Made by a program: the position numbers and the translations under genes | Origin: Jannaschia rubra | GTDB lineage: Bacteria; Pseudomonadota; Alphaproteobacteria; Rhodobacterales; Rhodobacteraceae | DNA length: 64,000 bases | Direction: 5' to 3' | NCBI RefSeq assembly: GCF_001403735.1 | Contig: NZ_CXPG01000027.1 | Coordinates: forward strand, 18,188 to 82,187 | The notes under the pieces: generated by a model | Seen by the model: only the letters and a program-made list of their open reading frames with translations | Told to the model about the DNA's origin: nothing | Databases searched by the model: none | Shown: in pieces, positions 52,451 through 62,478 of the stretch | Layout of the letters: each line of letters starts with the position of its first letter | Numbering within the stretch: position 1 is the first letter of the stretch

Positions 52451-53305
52451 ATGAGCGAGCCGCGCCCGACCGGGGCTTTGTCGAACGTGTCGCTGGCGCG
52501 CCGCGCCTGGAACATCCGGCGCAAGGCGCTGCAGATGGGAGAGGTCCAGGGCCAGGGCTATGTCGGCCAGGCGCTGGGGATCGCCGATGTCCTCGCGGCG
52601 TCGTATTTCCACGCGATGGAGTATCGCCCCGACGATCCCGAATGGGAGGGGCGCGACCGCTTCCTGCTCTCGATCGGCCATTACGCCATCGCGCTCTACG
52701 CCGTGCTGATGGAGGCCGGGATCATCCCCGAGGAGGAGCTCGAGACCTACGGCATGGACGACAGCCGCATGCCCATGTCGGGCATGGCCTCCTACACGCC
52801 GGGGATGGAGATCACCGGCGGGTCGCTGGGCCACGGGCTGGGCATCGCGGTCGGCATGGCCATGGGGCTGAAGCGCAAGGACAATCCGGCTTTCGTCTAC
52901 AACCTGATGTCGGACGGCGAGCTGGGCGAGGGATCGACCTGGGAGGCCGCGATGGCAGCCGGGCACCACCGGCTCGGCAACCTGGTCTGCCTCGTCGACT
53001 TCAACGACCAGCAGGCCGACGACAAGTCCACCACCGTGATGAGCGCCGAGCCCGTCACCGACAAGTTCGAGGCCTTCGGCTGGCACGCCCAGCGGGTCGA
53101 CGGCAACGATCTCGACGCCGTGGTCGCGGCCTTCGACGCGGCCCGGTCGGCCCCCGAGGGCAAGCCGCGCGTCATCGTGTTCGACACCCGCATGTGCAAG
53201 GGCGTGCCGTTCCTGGAGGAGCGCGAGATCACGCATTTCGTCCGCGTCGAAGCCGACGAATGGGGCAAGGCCCTGGCCATTCTGGAAGAAGGAAAGCCGC
53301 AATGA
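52451..53305 (+). CDS. transketolase, N-terminal (TPP-binding) subunit
   Basis: 284 aa. Thiamine-diphosphate domain with SDGELGEGSTWEA and a NLVCLVDFNDQQADD continuation; GSLGHGLGIAVGMAMG is the usual transketolase substrate-channel motif. Split transketolases act with a separate C-terminal subunit, here the next gene, coupled by ATGA. Split forms are used in specialised pathways (for example apulose-4-phosphate and sulfo-sugar transketolases), so the substrate may be unusual. Confidence 0.9.
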   Translation: MSEPRPTGALSNVSLARRAWNIRRKALQMGEVQGQGYVGQALGIADVLAASYFHAMEYRPDDPEWEGRDRFLLSIGHYAIALYAVLMEAGIIPEEELETYGMDDSRMPMSGMASYTPGMEITGGSLGHGLGIAVGMAMGLKRKDNPAFVYNLMSDGELGEGSTWEAAMAAGHHRLGNLVCLVDFNDQQADDKSTTVMSAEPVTDKFEAFGWHAQRVDGNDLDAVVAAFDAARSAPEGKPRVIVFDTRMCKGVPFLEEREITHFVRVEADEWGKALAILEEGKPQ

Positions 53306-54339
53306 CCCTCGACTCCATGAAGCGCAAATACGAACCGCGCCAGGTCATTCCCAAGGAGAAGCGGCAGGCCACCTCCGCCATGATCGCCTCGCTGGCCGCG
53401 GAGGGCTACGATACCGTCGCCGCGCCCTTCGGCCACGCCCTCGTCGACCTGGCGCGGAAGGACGACCGGATCGTCGGCCTGACGGCGGATCTGGGCAAGT
53501 ATACCGACCTGCACATCTTCGGGCGCGAGATGCCCGACCGCTACTACCAGATGGGCATGGCCGAGCAGGTGATGGTCTCGGCCGCCGCCGGCATGGCCCG
53601 CGAGGGCTTCGTGCCCTTCGCCACGACCTACGCGGTCTTCGCCTCGCGCCGCGCCTACGACTTCATCGCCATGGCGATTGCCGAGGAATACCTGCCGGTC
53701 AAGATCATGTGCGCCCTGCCGGGACTGACCACGGGATACGGGCCCTCGCACCAGGCGACGGAGGACCTGGCGATCTTCCGCGGCCTGCCGAACATGACCA
53801 TCGTCGATCCCTGCGACGCCGACGACATCACCGGCATGGTGCCTGCGATCGCCGCCCATCCGGGGCCGGTCTATGCAAGGCTGCTGCGCGGCAAGGTCGC
53901 CAAGGTGCTGACGAGGCACAAGCCGGATTACCGCTTCGAGCTCGGCCGTGCGCAGATGATCCGCGAGGGCCGGGACGTGCTGGTGATCGCCTCGGGCTTC
54001 ATGACCATGCGGGCTCTCGACGCCGCCGAGCGGCTCGCCGCGGACGGGATCGACGTGGGCGTGCTGCACAGCCCCACGATCAAGCCGCTCGATACCGAGA
54101 CGATCCTCGCCGAGGCGGGGAAGGGCGGCCGGCTGGTGGTCACGGCGGAGAACCATACCGTCGTCGGCGGGCTGGGCGAAGCGGTGGCTCGCACGCTCCT
54201 GACGAACGGCGTGTCGCCCGAGTTCCGCATGATCGGCCTGCCCGACGAATTCCTCGAGGCCGGGGCGCTGCCGACGCTGCACGACATGTACGGGATTTCG
54301 ACCGACCGGGTCGCGGAGCAGATCAAGGGCTGGCTCTGA
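53302..54339 (+). CDS. transketolase, C-terminal subunit
   Basis: 345 aa. Pyrimidine-binding domain (DDRIVGLTADLGKYTDL, YYQMGMAEQVMVSAAAGMA with the TPP-activating Glu in MAEQ, and FATTYAVFASRRAYDFI) followed by the C-terminal regulatory domain (DVLVIASGFMTMRALDAAERL, VTAENHTVVGGLGEAV). Completes the alpha2beta2-type enzyme with the preceding gene. Confidence 0.9.
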   Translation: MTLDSMKRKYEPRQVIPKEKRQATSAMIASLAAEGYDTVAAPFGHALVDLARKDDRIVGLTADLGKYTDLHIFGREMPDRYYQMGMAEQVMVSAAAGMAREGFVPFATTYAVFASRRAYDFIAMAIAEEYLPVKIMCALPGLTTGYGPSHQATEDLAIFRGLPNMTIVDPCDADDITGMVPAIAAHPGPVYARLLRGKVAKVLTRHKPDYRFELGRAQMIREGRDVLVIASGFMTMRALDAAERLAADGIDVGVLHSPTIKPLDTETILAEAGKGGRLVVTAENHTVVGGLGEAVARTLLTNGVSPEFRMIGLPDEFLEAGALPTLHDMYGISTDRVAEQIKGWL

Positions 54340-54395
54340 CGGGGCCGCCCCGTCCCCGCCCCACGGAAACAACAGGACACGAAGGAGACAGGCGC

Positions 54396-55148
54396 ATGGG
54401 CCTTCTGCAGGACAGGTATGTGATCGTGACGGGCGCGGCCTCGCCGCGCGGTCTCGGCAAGGCGACGGCGAAGCTCTTCGCCGATCACGGTGCGACGGTC
54501 GCGATCCTCGACCTCGACGCCGGGGCGGCGGAAGACGCCGCCCGCGACCTGGGCGACGGGCATGTCGGACTCGCGGCCAATGTTACCGACCAGGCGGCCT
54601 GCCGCGCCGCGGTCGAGGACCTGATCGGGCGCTGGGGGCGGATCGACGTGCTGGTCAACAATGCCGGCATCACCCAGCCGCTGAAGATCATGGACATCGC
54701 GCCCGAGAATTACGACGCGGTACTCGATGTGAACCTGCGCGGCACGCTCTACATGAGCCAGGCCGTGATCCCGGCCATGCGGGACCAGAAGAGCGGCAGC
54801 ATCGTCAATCTCAGCTCGGTTTCGGCGCAGCGGGGCGGCGGCATCTTCGGCGGGCCGCACTACTCGGCCGCGAAGGCCGGCGTGCTCGGCCTGACCAAGG
54901 CGATGGCGCGGGAACTCGCCCCCGACAACGTGCGGGTGAACGCGATCTGCCCGGGCTTCATCGCCACCGACATCACCGCCGGCAAGTTGACCGACGAGAT
55001 GCGCGCCTCCGTGCTGGCCGGCATCCCCATGGGCCGCGCCGGAGAGGCCTCGGACGTGGCCGGCTGCTGCCTGTTCCTCGCCTCGGACCTCGCGGCCTAC
55101 TGCACCGGCACCGAGGTCGACGTGAACGGGGGCTCTCTGATCCACTGA
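54396..55148 (+). CDS. SDR-family oxidoreductase
   Basis: 250 aa. Classical short-chain dehydrogenase: NAD-binding VTGAASPRGLG (residues 11-21), NNAG (88-91), catalytic S143, Y156 and K160 (HYSAAKAG), and PGFIATDI after the active site. Probably oxidises or reduces a polyol, sugar acid or ketose in the pathway. GAAGGAGA before the ATG at 54396; 56 bp after the transketolase. Confidence 0.9.
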   Translation: MGLLQDRYVIVTGAASPRGLGKATAKLFADHGATVAILDLDAGAAEDAARDLGDGHVGLAANVTDQAACRAAVEDLIGRWGRIDVLVNNAGITQPLKIMDIAPENYDAVLDVNLRGTLYMSQAVIPAMRDQKSGSIVNLSSVSAQRGGGIFGGPHYSAAKAGVLGLTKAMARELAPDNVRVNAICPGFIATDITAGKLTDEMRASVLAGIPMGRAGEASDVAGCCLFLASDLAAYCTGTEVDVNGGSLIH

Positions 55149-55209
55149 CACCCCGCGTCGCCCGGATGAGCCGGCGGCGCACCCATTCGTCTTCGCTAGG
55201 GAGGAAACC

Positions 55210-56175
55210 ATGAAGACAGGACTGACGACGATACTGGCCGCCACCACGATGCTCGCGGGCGCGGCGCAGGCCCAGGAGGTGATCCTCGCTCACGGGGCGA
55301 ACCCGGGCAATCCGCGCTTCGAGGCCGCCGAGCGCTGGGGGGAGATCTTCACCGAATGCATGGGCGAGGGCACCAGCGTCAACGTCGCCCCCTCGGCCAC
55401 GATGGGCGACGACGTGGAGATGCTGACCTCGGCCACCGCCGGCGTCATCAACGTGACCGCCAACAGCCAGGGCGCGATGAGCCAGATCGTGCCAGAGATC
55501 GGCCTGATCGGCCTGCCCTTCCTGTTCGAGGATCTCGAGTCCGCTTGGGCGGTGCTCGACGGCGAGGTGGGCGACATGCTCGACGAGCGCGCGCAAGCCG
55601 CCGGGCTGAAGATCCTGGGCTTCTGGGACAACGGCATCCGCCATGTCAGCCACATGTCCAAGACCGTGCCCACGCCGGCCGACATCTCCGGCATGAAGAT
55701 CCGCACGCCCCCCGACCAGATGACGATCGACATCTTCAATGCGCTCGGCGCGGCGCCGGCGCCGCTGGCCTTCTCGGAACTGCCGACGGCGCTGCAATCG
55801 GGCGTCTTCGACGGGCAGGAGAACCCGCTCACCAACATCTACACCTCGAAGATCCACGAGATCACGCCCTATATCACGCTGACGGGGCACAAGTACGAAT
55901 CCACCCCCGTGGTCGCGGGCATGTGGTGGTGGTCGGGCCTCGACGAGGCCGGTCAGCAATGCGCGCTCGATGCGACGTCTCAGGCCGGCGAGGAGCAGCG
56001 CCAGACCTCCCTGGAGCAGAACCAGAACTTGCGCGAGACGATGGAAGGCGAGGGCGTGACCTTCGAGGAGGCCGACCGCGCTGCCTACCAGGAGGCGACC
56101 GCGCCGGTCTATGACACATACGCCGAGCGGTTCCCGGAGGTCGTGGAGGCCCTGCGCTCCGCGGCGGGCGAGTGA
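55210..56175 (+). CDS. dctP: TRAP transporter substrate-binding protein DctP
   Basis: 321 aa. Signal peptide (MKTGLTTILAATTMLAGAAQA), then a DctP fold with GMKIRTPPDQMTIDIFNALGA carrying the carboxylate-binding Arg, and LAFSELPTALQSGVFDGQENPLTNI. The ligand therefore likely carries a carboxylate. GGGAGGA precedes the ATG. Overlaps dctQ by one base. Confidence 0.93.
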   Translation: MKTGLTTILAATTMLAGAAQAQEVILAHGANPGNPRFEAAERWGEIFTECMGEGTSVNVAPSATMGDDVEMLTSATAGVINVTANSQGAMSQIVPEIGLIGLPFLFEDLESAWAVLDGEVGDMLDERAQAAGLKILGFWDNGIRHVSHMSKTVPTPADISGMKIRTPPDQMTIDIFNALGAAPAPLAFSELPTALQSGVFDGQENPLTNIYTSKIHEITPYITLTGHKYESTPVVAGMWWWSGLDEAGQQCALDATSQAGEEQRQTSLEQNQNLRETMEGEGVTFEEADRAAYQEATAPVYDTYAERFPEVVEALRSAAGE

Positions 56176-56741
56176 TGCCGGGGCAGGACCGCGGATCCGG
56201 GAATGGCGGGGGGGGGAGTTCCCCCCTCATCCGGGCCACAACGCTGATCCGCACCACCTTCGACGTGGTCGGGCGGTCGATCGGGGCCGCATGCCTCATC
56301 GTCATGTTCGCGGCGCTGCTCGCGAACGTGACCCTGCGCTACGCCTTCGGCACCGGCATCGACTGGGCCTACGAGATCCACTCGCTGCTGCTGCCCTGGC
56401 TCGTGGCGGGCGGGATCGTCGCGGCCGCGGCCCGCGGGCAGAACATCGCCATCACGCTTCTGCCGGACCTGCTCACGCCGCGGCTGAAGACAGTGCTCGG
56501 GATCGCCATTCACGTGGTGATCGTGGCGATCAGCCTGGCCGTCCTGTGGTCGAGCCAGCCGATCCTGCGGGCGTCGCAGTTCCAGACGCTCTCGGCGCTC
56601 GGCGTCACCCAGATCTGGGGATATGCGAGCCTGGTCTTCGCCTTCGGTGGCATGGCGGTGATCTCCTGCCTCAACATCCTGCGTAGTTTCCTCGGCGCGG
56701 ATGTCATGGGTCTCGACCTCGAGGATTCAAGCTTCAGCTGA
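56175..56741 (+). CDS. dctQ: TRAP transporter small membrane subunit DctQ
   Basis: 188 aa with four hydrophobic helices and the family GTGIDWAYEIHSLLLPWLVAGG motif. The Gly/Ser-rich first 17 residues are unusual. ATG at 56175 or GTG at 56172. Confidence 0.9.
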   Translation: MPGQDRGSGNGGGGSSPLIRATTLIRTTFDVVGRSIGAACLIVMFAALLANVTLRYAFGTGIDWAYEIHSLLLPWLVAGGIVAAAARGQNIAITLLPDLLTPRLKTVLGIAIHVVIVAISLAVLWSSQPILRASQFQTLSALGVTQIWGYASLVFAFGGMAVISCLNILRSFLGADVMGLDLEDSSFS

Positions 56742-56753
56742 CAGGAGGTGGCC

Positions 56754-58010
56754 ATGACCGCGCCGCTCGTCTGGATCTTCTTCATCCTTCTCGCCGGGGC
56801 CGTCCCGGTGGCCCATGCCATGCTCGGCGGCACGGCTGCTGCGCTGCTCCTCGAGGGCCGGCCGATGGCGGTGATCGCGCAGCGGCTCTACACGCCGACC
56901 CAGAGCTTCCCCATGCTGGCGATCCCGTTCTTCATCCTGGCGGGCAGCCTGATGATGTCGGGCAGGTTCGGGGTCTATCTCGTCAACATCGCCCGCCTGG
57001 TCGTCGGCCATTTCAAGGGCGGCCTGGGACAGGTCTCGATCATCGGCTCGGTGATGTTCGGCGGCGTCTCGGGCTCTGCAGTCGCAGACGCCTCGGCGCT
57101 CGGCAACGCGCTCATCCCCGTGCAGAAGGAGGAGGGCTATCCGGCCGGCTTTTCTGCGGCGATCAACTCTGCCTCCTCGACCGTGTCGGTGCTGATCCCG
57201 CCCTCGATCCCGCTCATCCTCTACGGCCTCGTCTCGAACGTCTCCATCATCGACCTCTTCGTCGCGGGCATCCTGCCGGGCGTGATGCTGGGGCTCGGCA
57301 TGTTCGGGGCCGTCTGGTTCGTCGCCTACCGGACCAACCTGCCCAGGTCTCCGCTCGCCGGTGGCTTCCGGGCCTTCCGGTCGCAGATCTGGATGGCGAT
57401 CCCGGCGCTCCTGATGCCGGTCTTCGTCATCGGCACGCTGCGCTTCGGTATCGCCACGCCCACGGAAGTCAGCGTCATGGCTGTGGCCTATGCCCTGATC
57501 GTCAGCGGCGTGATCTATCGCGACCTGACCTTGACGGGGATCTGGCGGGCGCTGGGGGACACCGCGGTGATGACCGGGGCGGTCCTGTTCATCATCATGG
57601 CCTCGTCCACAATCCAGTGGATCCTGACCGCCGAGCAGGTGCCGCAGGCGCTGACGGAATGGGTGATCGGCGCCTTCTCGGAGCCCTGGATGGTGATCCT
57701 GGCATTGAACCTGGTGATGATCGTGGTGGGCGCCTTCCTGGACCTGCCGGCGGCGGTGCTGCTGCTCGGGCCGCTCTTCGTGACGATCGGCCAGGCGATC
57801 GGGCTCGACCCGGTGCAGCTCGGCCTGATGATGGTCGTGAACCTCTCGATCGGCCTCTACACCCCGCCCGTGGGAACGACCCTGTTCATCTCGGCGGCGA
57901 TCGCCAAGGCCGGGATCGGCGAGACGATGCGCGCGCTCCTGCCCTTCTACCTCGTCGCGCTGATCGTGCTCCTCCTGATCTCCTACGTGCCGGCGCTGAC
58001 GATCTATTGA
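56754..58010 (+). CDS. dctM: TRAP transporter large permease DctM
   Basis: 418 aa, about twelve transmembrane segments, with typical AIPFFILAGSLMMSG, GGVSGSAVADASALGNALIP and PPSIPLILYGLVSN blocks. Drives Na+-coupled uptake with DctP and DctQ. AGGAGG before the ATG. Confidence 0.94.
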   Translation: MTAPLVWIFFILLAGAVPVAHAMLGGTAAALLLEGRPMAVIAQRLYTPTQSFPMLAIPFFILAGSLMMSGRFGVYLVNIARLVVGHFKGGLGQVSIIGSVMFGGVSGSAVADASALGNALIPVQKEEGYPAGFSAAINSASSTVSVLIPPSIPLILYGLVSNVSIIDLFVAGILPGVMLGLGMFGAVWFVAYRTNLPRSPLAGGFRAFRSQIWMAIPALLMPVFVIGTLRFGIATPTEVSVMAVAYALIVSGVIYRDLTLTGIWRALGDTAVMTGAVLFIIMASSTIQWILTAEQVPQALTEWVIGAFSEPWMVILALNLVMIVVGAFLDLPAAVLLLGPLFVTIGQAIGLDPVQLGLMMVVNLSIGLYTPPVGTTLFISAAIAKAGIGETMRALLPFYLVALIVLLLISYVPALTIY

Positions 58011-58110
58011 ACCCGGGTCTCCGCGCGGCAGCGCGGAGACCTCCCGGCGGCGGCGATCGCGGCCGGTCCCTTCAGTCCCGACGGACCCCAAGACAGAACT
58101 GGAGACCCTC

Positions 58111-59076
58111 GTGCGAACGGTATTCCTCGACCGGGAGACCTTCCCCGCCGACATGGACCTCGCGCCGCCCGGCGCGGCGGCGGACTGGACGATTTACGAC
58201 CGGACTGATCCCGGCGAGGTCGCCGAGCGGCTGAAGGGAGCGGTTGCGGCGATCACCAACAAGGTGCCGCTCAAACGCGAGACGATCGAGGCGCTGCCGG
58301 ATCTGAAGATGATCTCCGTGGCTGCGACGGGATACGATGTCATCGACATCGCGGCCTGCCGCGACCACGGCATCGCGGTGTCGAACGTGCGCGGCTATGC
58401 CGTAAACACGGTGCCGGAACACACCTTCGCGCTGATCCTGGCCCTGCGCCGTTCCATCGTCGGCTACCGCGAGGATGTCCTGGCCGGGGAGTGGGAGAAG
58501 GCGGGGCAGTTCTGCTTCTTCACGCACCCGATCAAGGATCTCGCCGGATCGCGGATCGGCATCGTCGGCGAGGGCGCCATCGGTCAGGCCGTGGCCGCGA
58601 TCGCGCGCGGGTTCGGGATGGAGCCGGTCTTCGCCGCCCACAAGGGGGTCGAGGGGATGGGCCCGCTCTACACCCCCTTCGAGGAGATGCTGGAGACCTC
58701 GGACGTCATCACGCTGCACTGCCCGCTGACACCCCGGACCCGCGATACCCTGGCCATGCCGGAATTCCGGGCGATGAAGCGCAAGCCGCTGATCGTCAAT
58801 ACCGCCCGTGGCGGTCTGGTGAACGAGGCGGACGCCGTGCGGGCGTTGGAGGAGGGGCTGATCGGCGGCCTCGGCTTCGACGTGCTGACGACCGAGCCGC
58901 CAGAGGCCGACAACCCGCTCTACCGTGCCGCCGGCCGACCGGACGTGATCCTCACGCCGCACGTGGCATGGGCCTCGCGGGAGGCCATGGCAGAGGTCTG
59001 GCGGCAGACCACCGAGGCCATCGACGCCTTCGCGGCGGGCGCGCCGGTGCGCACGCTGACCGGGGCGGCGTCATGA
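58111..59076 (+). CDS. D-2-hydroxyacid dehydrogenase (probable hydroxypyruvate reductase)
   Basis: 321 aa, GTG start with GGAG upstream. Rossmann motif GIVGEGAIG (about 150), catalytic R233 (NTARGG), E262 and H284 (TPHVAW). The gene is fused by ATGA overlap to glycerate 2-kinase, which argues for hydroxypyruvate or glyoxylate reduction giving D-glycerate for phosphorylation. Confidence 0.88.
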   Translation: MRTVFLDRETFPADMDLAPPGAAADWTIYDRTDPGEVAERLKGAVAAITNKVPLKRETIEALPDLKMISVAATGYDVIDIAACRDHGIAVSNVRGYAVNTVPEHTFALILALRRSIVGYREDVLAGEWEKAGQFCFFTHPIKDLAGSRIGIVGEGAIGQAVAAIARGFGMEPVFAAHKGVEGMGPLYTPFEEMLETSDVITLHCPLTPRTRDTLAMPEFRAMKRKPLIVNTARGGLVNEADAVRALEEGLIGGLGFDVLTTEPPEADNPLYRAAGRPDVILTPHVAWASREAMAEVWRQTTEAIDAFAAGAPVRTLTGAAS

Positions 59077-60341
59077 TCGATCCGACCGCGCGGGACCTGC
59101 TCGAGAGGGCCTTTCACGCCGCCGTTGCCGCCTCGGCCCCCGCGGAAGCGGTGAAGCAGGCCCTGCCGGACCGGCCCAAGGGGCGCACGGTGGTCGTGGG
59201 CGCCGGCAAGGCCGCGGCGCAGATGGCCGAGGGCCTGGTCGAGGCGTGGGACGGGCCGCTGAGCGGCGTGGTCGTCACCCGCACGGGCCACGGTGCGGGT
59301 GCGCGGACCGGGCCGATCGAGGTGCTGGAGGCAAGCCACCCGAGACCCGACGCCGCCTCGGAACTCGCGGCGGAGCGGCTTCTCGGGGCGGTGTCCGGGC
59401 TGACGGAGGACGATCTGGTGATCGCCCTGATCTCGGGCGGCGGATCGGCGCTGCTGTGCCGGCCGCTGCCGGGGCTGACGCTGGCCGACAAGCAGGCGGT
59501 CACCGATGCGCTGCTGTCCTCGGGCGCCACGATCGGCGAGATGAACCGGGTGCGCCAGCGTCTGTCCGGCATCAAGGGCGGCCGCCTGGCCGCCGCCGCA
59601 GCGCCCGCGCGGGTGGTCACGCTGGCGATCTCGGACGTGCCGGGCGACCTGCCCGACATCATCGCCTCGGGCCCCACGGTGGCGGCCGATCCGGAGGGGG
59701 AGAGCGCCGAGCGGATCATCGCCCGCTACGGGCTCGACCTGCCCGCCGCGGTGGCCGAGGCCCTGAACCGGCCCGACTCGCATCCGCCGGGGGCCGACGC
59801 CCTACCGCCCGGGGAGGTCCACATCGTCGCTTCGCCCCGACGGGCGCTGGAGGCCGCGGCCGGGGTCGCCCGGGAGGCCGGGATCGCGGCGCATGTCCTG
59901 TCGGACCGGGTCGAGGGGGAGGCACGGGAGGCGGGCAAGGCGCTGGCCGCCATCGCCCTGTCCTGCGCGGATCTGGGGCAGCCCTTCGCGCGACCGGTCC
60001 TGCTGCTGTCGGGGGGCGAGACCACCGTGACGCTGGGCAGCTCCGGCGGACGCGGCGGCCGCAACGGCGAGTTCGCCCTCGGCGCGGCCCTGGCGCTGCG
60101 CGGCGCGGCGGGGATCGCAGGCCTCGCCGCCGATACCGACGGGATCGACGGCAGCGAGGACAATGCCGGCGCCTTCTTCGATGGCGCGACGGCGGCGCGG
60201 ATGATCGCCGCCGGGATCGATCCGTTCGAGGCGCAGGCGCGGCACGACAGCTGGGGCGCCTTCGACGCCGTCGATCAGCTCTTCGTCACTGGGCCCACGG
60301 GCACCAACGTCAACGATTTCCGCGCCTTCCTCGTCCGCTGA
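59073..60341 (+). CDS. glycerate 2-kinase (GckA/TtuD, MOFRL family)
   Basis: 422 aa. N-terminal DUF4147 domain (RTVVVGAGKAAAQMAEGL, ASHPRPDAAS, LISGGGSALLCRP) and C-terminal MOFRL domain (LLLSGGETTVTLGSSGGRGGRNGEFAL, AADTDGIDGSEDNAGAF). Phosphorylates D-glycerate to 2-phosphoglycerate, feeding glycolysis. Confidence 0.93.
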   Translation: MIDPTARDLLERAFHAAVAASAPAEAVKQALPDRPKGRTVVVGAGKAAAQMAEGLVEAWDGPLSGVVVTRTGHGAGARTGPIEVLEASHPRPDAASELAAERLLGAVSGLTEDDLVIALISGGGSALLCRPLPGLTLADKQAVTDALLSSGATIGEMNRVRQRLSGIKGGRLAAAAAPARVVTLAISDVPGDLPDIIASGPTVAADPEGESAERIIARYGLDLPAAVAEALNRPDSHPPGADALPPGEVHIVASPRRALEAAAGVAREAGIAAHVLSDRVEGEAREAGKALAAIALSCADLGQPFARPVLLLSGGETTVTLGSSGGRGGRNGEFALGAALALRGAAGIAGLAADTDGIDGSEDNAGAFFDGATAARMIAAGIDPFEAQARHDSWGAFDAVDQLFVTGPTGTNVNDFRAFLVR

Positions 60342-60429
60342 GTAGATCCGGCCGGCGCCCATACCGATGCCCGGCGACGCCCCATGAGAGAGGCGCCGCC
60401 GCCACGATGATCCAGGGAGAAACCCATAC

Positions 60430-62460
60430 ATGACCGACGAGCTTCTCGAGCGGCCCAAGCGCGGGGCCAAGGCCGATCCGGGCCGCATGGCCGACGCAAT
60501 CCGGTTCCTCGCCATGGACGCGATCGAGCGCGTCGGCGAGGGTCACCAAGGCGTACCGCTCGGTATGGCCGAGATCGCTACCGCGCTCTACCGCGACCAT
60601 CTGCGGTTCGATCCGGCCGAACCGCTTTGGCCCGACCGGGACAGGGTCGTGCTCTCGAACGGCCACGGCTCGATGCTGCTCTACGCGCTGCTCTACCTGA
60701 CCGGCAATGCGAAGATCGGGATCGATCAGATAGAAACCTTCCGCGAGCTCGGCTCCCATTGCGCCGGTCACCCCGAATTCGACCAGGAGGCGGGGATCGA
60801 GGTCACGACCGGCCCGCTCGGGCAGGGCATCGCCAATGCCGTCGGCATGGCGGTGGCCGAGGCGCGGATGGCCGCCGATTTCGGACCCGACCTCGTCGAT
60901 CACCGAGTCTGGGCCTTCGTCGGAGACGGCTGCCTGCAGGAGGGGATCGGGCAGGAGGCGATCTCGCTCGCCGGGCATCTGGGCTTGGGCAAGCTGACCT
61001 TCCTGTGGGACGACAACCGCATCACCGACGACGGCGCCACCGATCTCGCGATCAGCGAGGACGTGCCGGCACGGTTCCGGGCGGCGAACTGGCAGGTGAT
61101 AGAGGTGGACGGTCACGACATCGACGCGGTCTCGGCCGCGCTCGCGGCGGTCCGTGAGGAGCCCCGGCCCGCGCTCCTCGCCTGCCGCACGGTCATCGGC
61201 AAGGGTATCCCACGCCTCGAGGGCCGGCGCGGCGGGCACAGCGCGCGCCTGTTCCGCGAGGATACCGATGCCGCGCGGGCGGCGCTCGGCTGGGAACATC
61301 CCGCCTTCACCGTCCCCGACGACCTGCTTACGGCCTGGCGGGCGACCGGCGATCCCGGGGCGGCGGCCCGTGCGGAATGGCTGGACCGGCTCGACGCGCA
61401 CCCGGCGGCGGGAGAGTTCCGTCGCCGGATCGCGGGCGGGCGCGCCGCGGACTGGCAAGCGCCGCTCGACACTTGGCGGACCCGCGCGGCCGACATCGCC
61501 CTCGAACAGCCGACGATCGCTTCTTCGGGCGATGTCTGCGACGCGCTCGCGGCCACGGTGCCGGAGATGGTCGTCGCCTGCGCCGACCTGGAGGCGCCGA
61601 CGAACCACAAGCGCGGCCGGCGGGCCTTCACCGCCGCCGACCGGTCCGGCTCCTACCTGCATTGCGGGGTGCGGGAGCACCTGATGGGCGCGATGGTCAA
61701 TGGCATGGCCGCCCATGGCGGAGTCGCGCCGGTCAGCGTGACCTATCTCGCCTTCTCGGATTACGAGCGGCCGGCGATGCGGATGGCGGCCCTCATGGGC
61801 CTGCCCTCGATCTTCGTGTTCAGCCACGACTCCATCGGCCTCGGTCGTAACGGTCCCACGCACCAGCCGGTGGAGATCCTCGCCGCGTTCCGCGCCATGC
61901 CGAACATGCTCACCTTCCGCCCCGCCGACGCGGTGGAGACGGCGGAGGCCTGGGAGATCGCTCTGGACCGCCGCGAGGGTCCCGCGCTCCTCGCGCTTTC
62001 CAAGCAGCCCCTGCCGGCCCTGCGCCGGGGGGCCGGCGAGAATCTCAGCCGGCGCGGCGCCTATGTCCTCGCTGAGGCCGAGGGGACGCGCAGCGCGACG
62101 ATCCTGGCCACCGGGTCGGAGGTCTCGGTCGCGATGGCGGCGCGGGAGATGCTGGCAAGGCGGGGCGTGTCGGTTGCGGTCGTCTCGATGCCCTGCTGGG
62201 AACTCTTCGAGCAACAGGATGCGGCCTATCGCAGATCGGTCCTGGGAGACGCACCGCGGGTCGGAGTCGAGGCGGCCATGCGCTTCGGCTGGGACCGCTG
62301 GATCGGCGCGGAAGGGACCTTCGTCGGAATGACCGGGTTCGGGGCCTCCGCTTCAGCCGAAACACTCTTCGCACATTTCGGCATAACCGCCGAGGCCATT
62401 GCCGCGGCGGTGGATGGCCGAGGTGGCAACCCCCGGGCCGCGATCCCCGCCGACCCGTGA
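60430..62460 (+). CDS. full-length transketolase, divergent
   Basis: 676 aa, normal length. TPP motif GDGCLQEG (G165-D166-G167) with LWDDN, central SYLHCGVREHLMGAMVNGMAAHGG with the activating Glu, VSVTYLAFSDYERPAMRMAALMG, GRNGPTHQPVEIL (housekeeping enzymes have DGPTHQP here) and a C-terminal ILATGSEVSVAMAA. Second transketolase in the same operon as the split one. Possibly a pathway enzyme with altered donor specificity, or one that supplies pentose phosphates. Confidence 0.92.
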   Translation: MTDELLERPKRGAKADPGRMADAIRFLAMDAIERVGEGHQGVPLGMAEIATALYRDHLRFDPAEPLWPDRDRVVLSNGHGSMLLYALLYLTGNAKIGIDQIETFRELGSHCAGHPEFDQEAGIEVTTGPLGQGIANAVGMAVAEARMAADFGPDLVDHRVWAFVGDGCLQEGIGQEAISLAGHLGLGKLTFLWDDNRITDDGATDLAISEDVPARFRAANWQVIEVDGHDIDAVSAALAAVREEPRPALLACRTVIGKGIPRLEGRRGGHSARLFREDTDAARAALGWEHPAFTVPDDLLTAWRATGDPGAAARAEWLDRLDAHPAAGEFRRRIAGGRAADWQAPLDTWRTRAADIALEQPTIASSGDVCDALAATVPEMVVACADLEAPTNHKRGRRAFTAADRSGSYLHCGVREHLMGAMVNGMAAHGGVAPVSVTYLAFSDYERPAMRMAALMGLPSIFVFSHDSIGLGRNGPTHQPVEILAAFRAMPNMLTFRPADAVETAEAWEIALDRREGPALLALSKQPLPALRRGAGENLSRRGAYVLAEAEGTRSATILATGSEVSVAMAAREMLARRGVSVAVVSMPCWELFEQQDAAYRRSVLGDAPRVGVEAAMRFGWDRWIGAEGTFVGMTGFGASASAETLFAHFGITAEAIAAAVDGRGGNPRAAIPADP

Positions 62461-62478
62461 GGGTCGAGCGCCTGGTGC

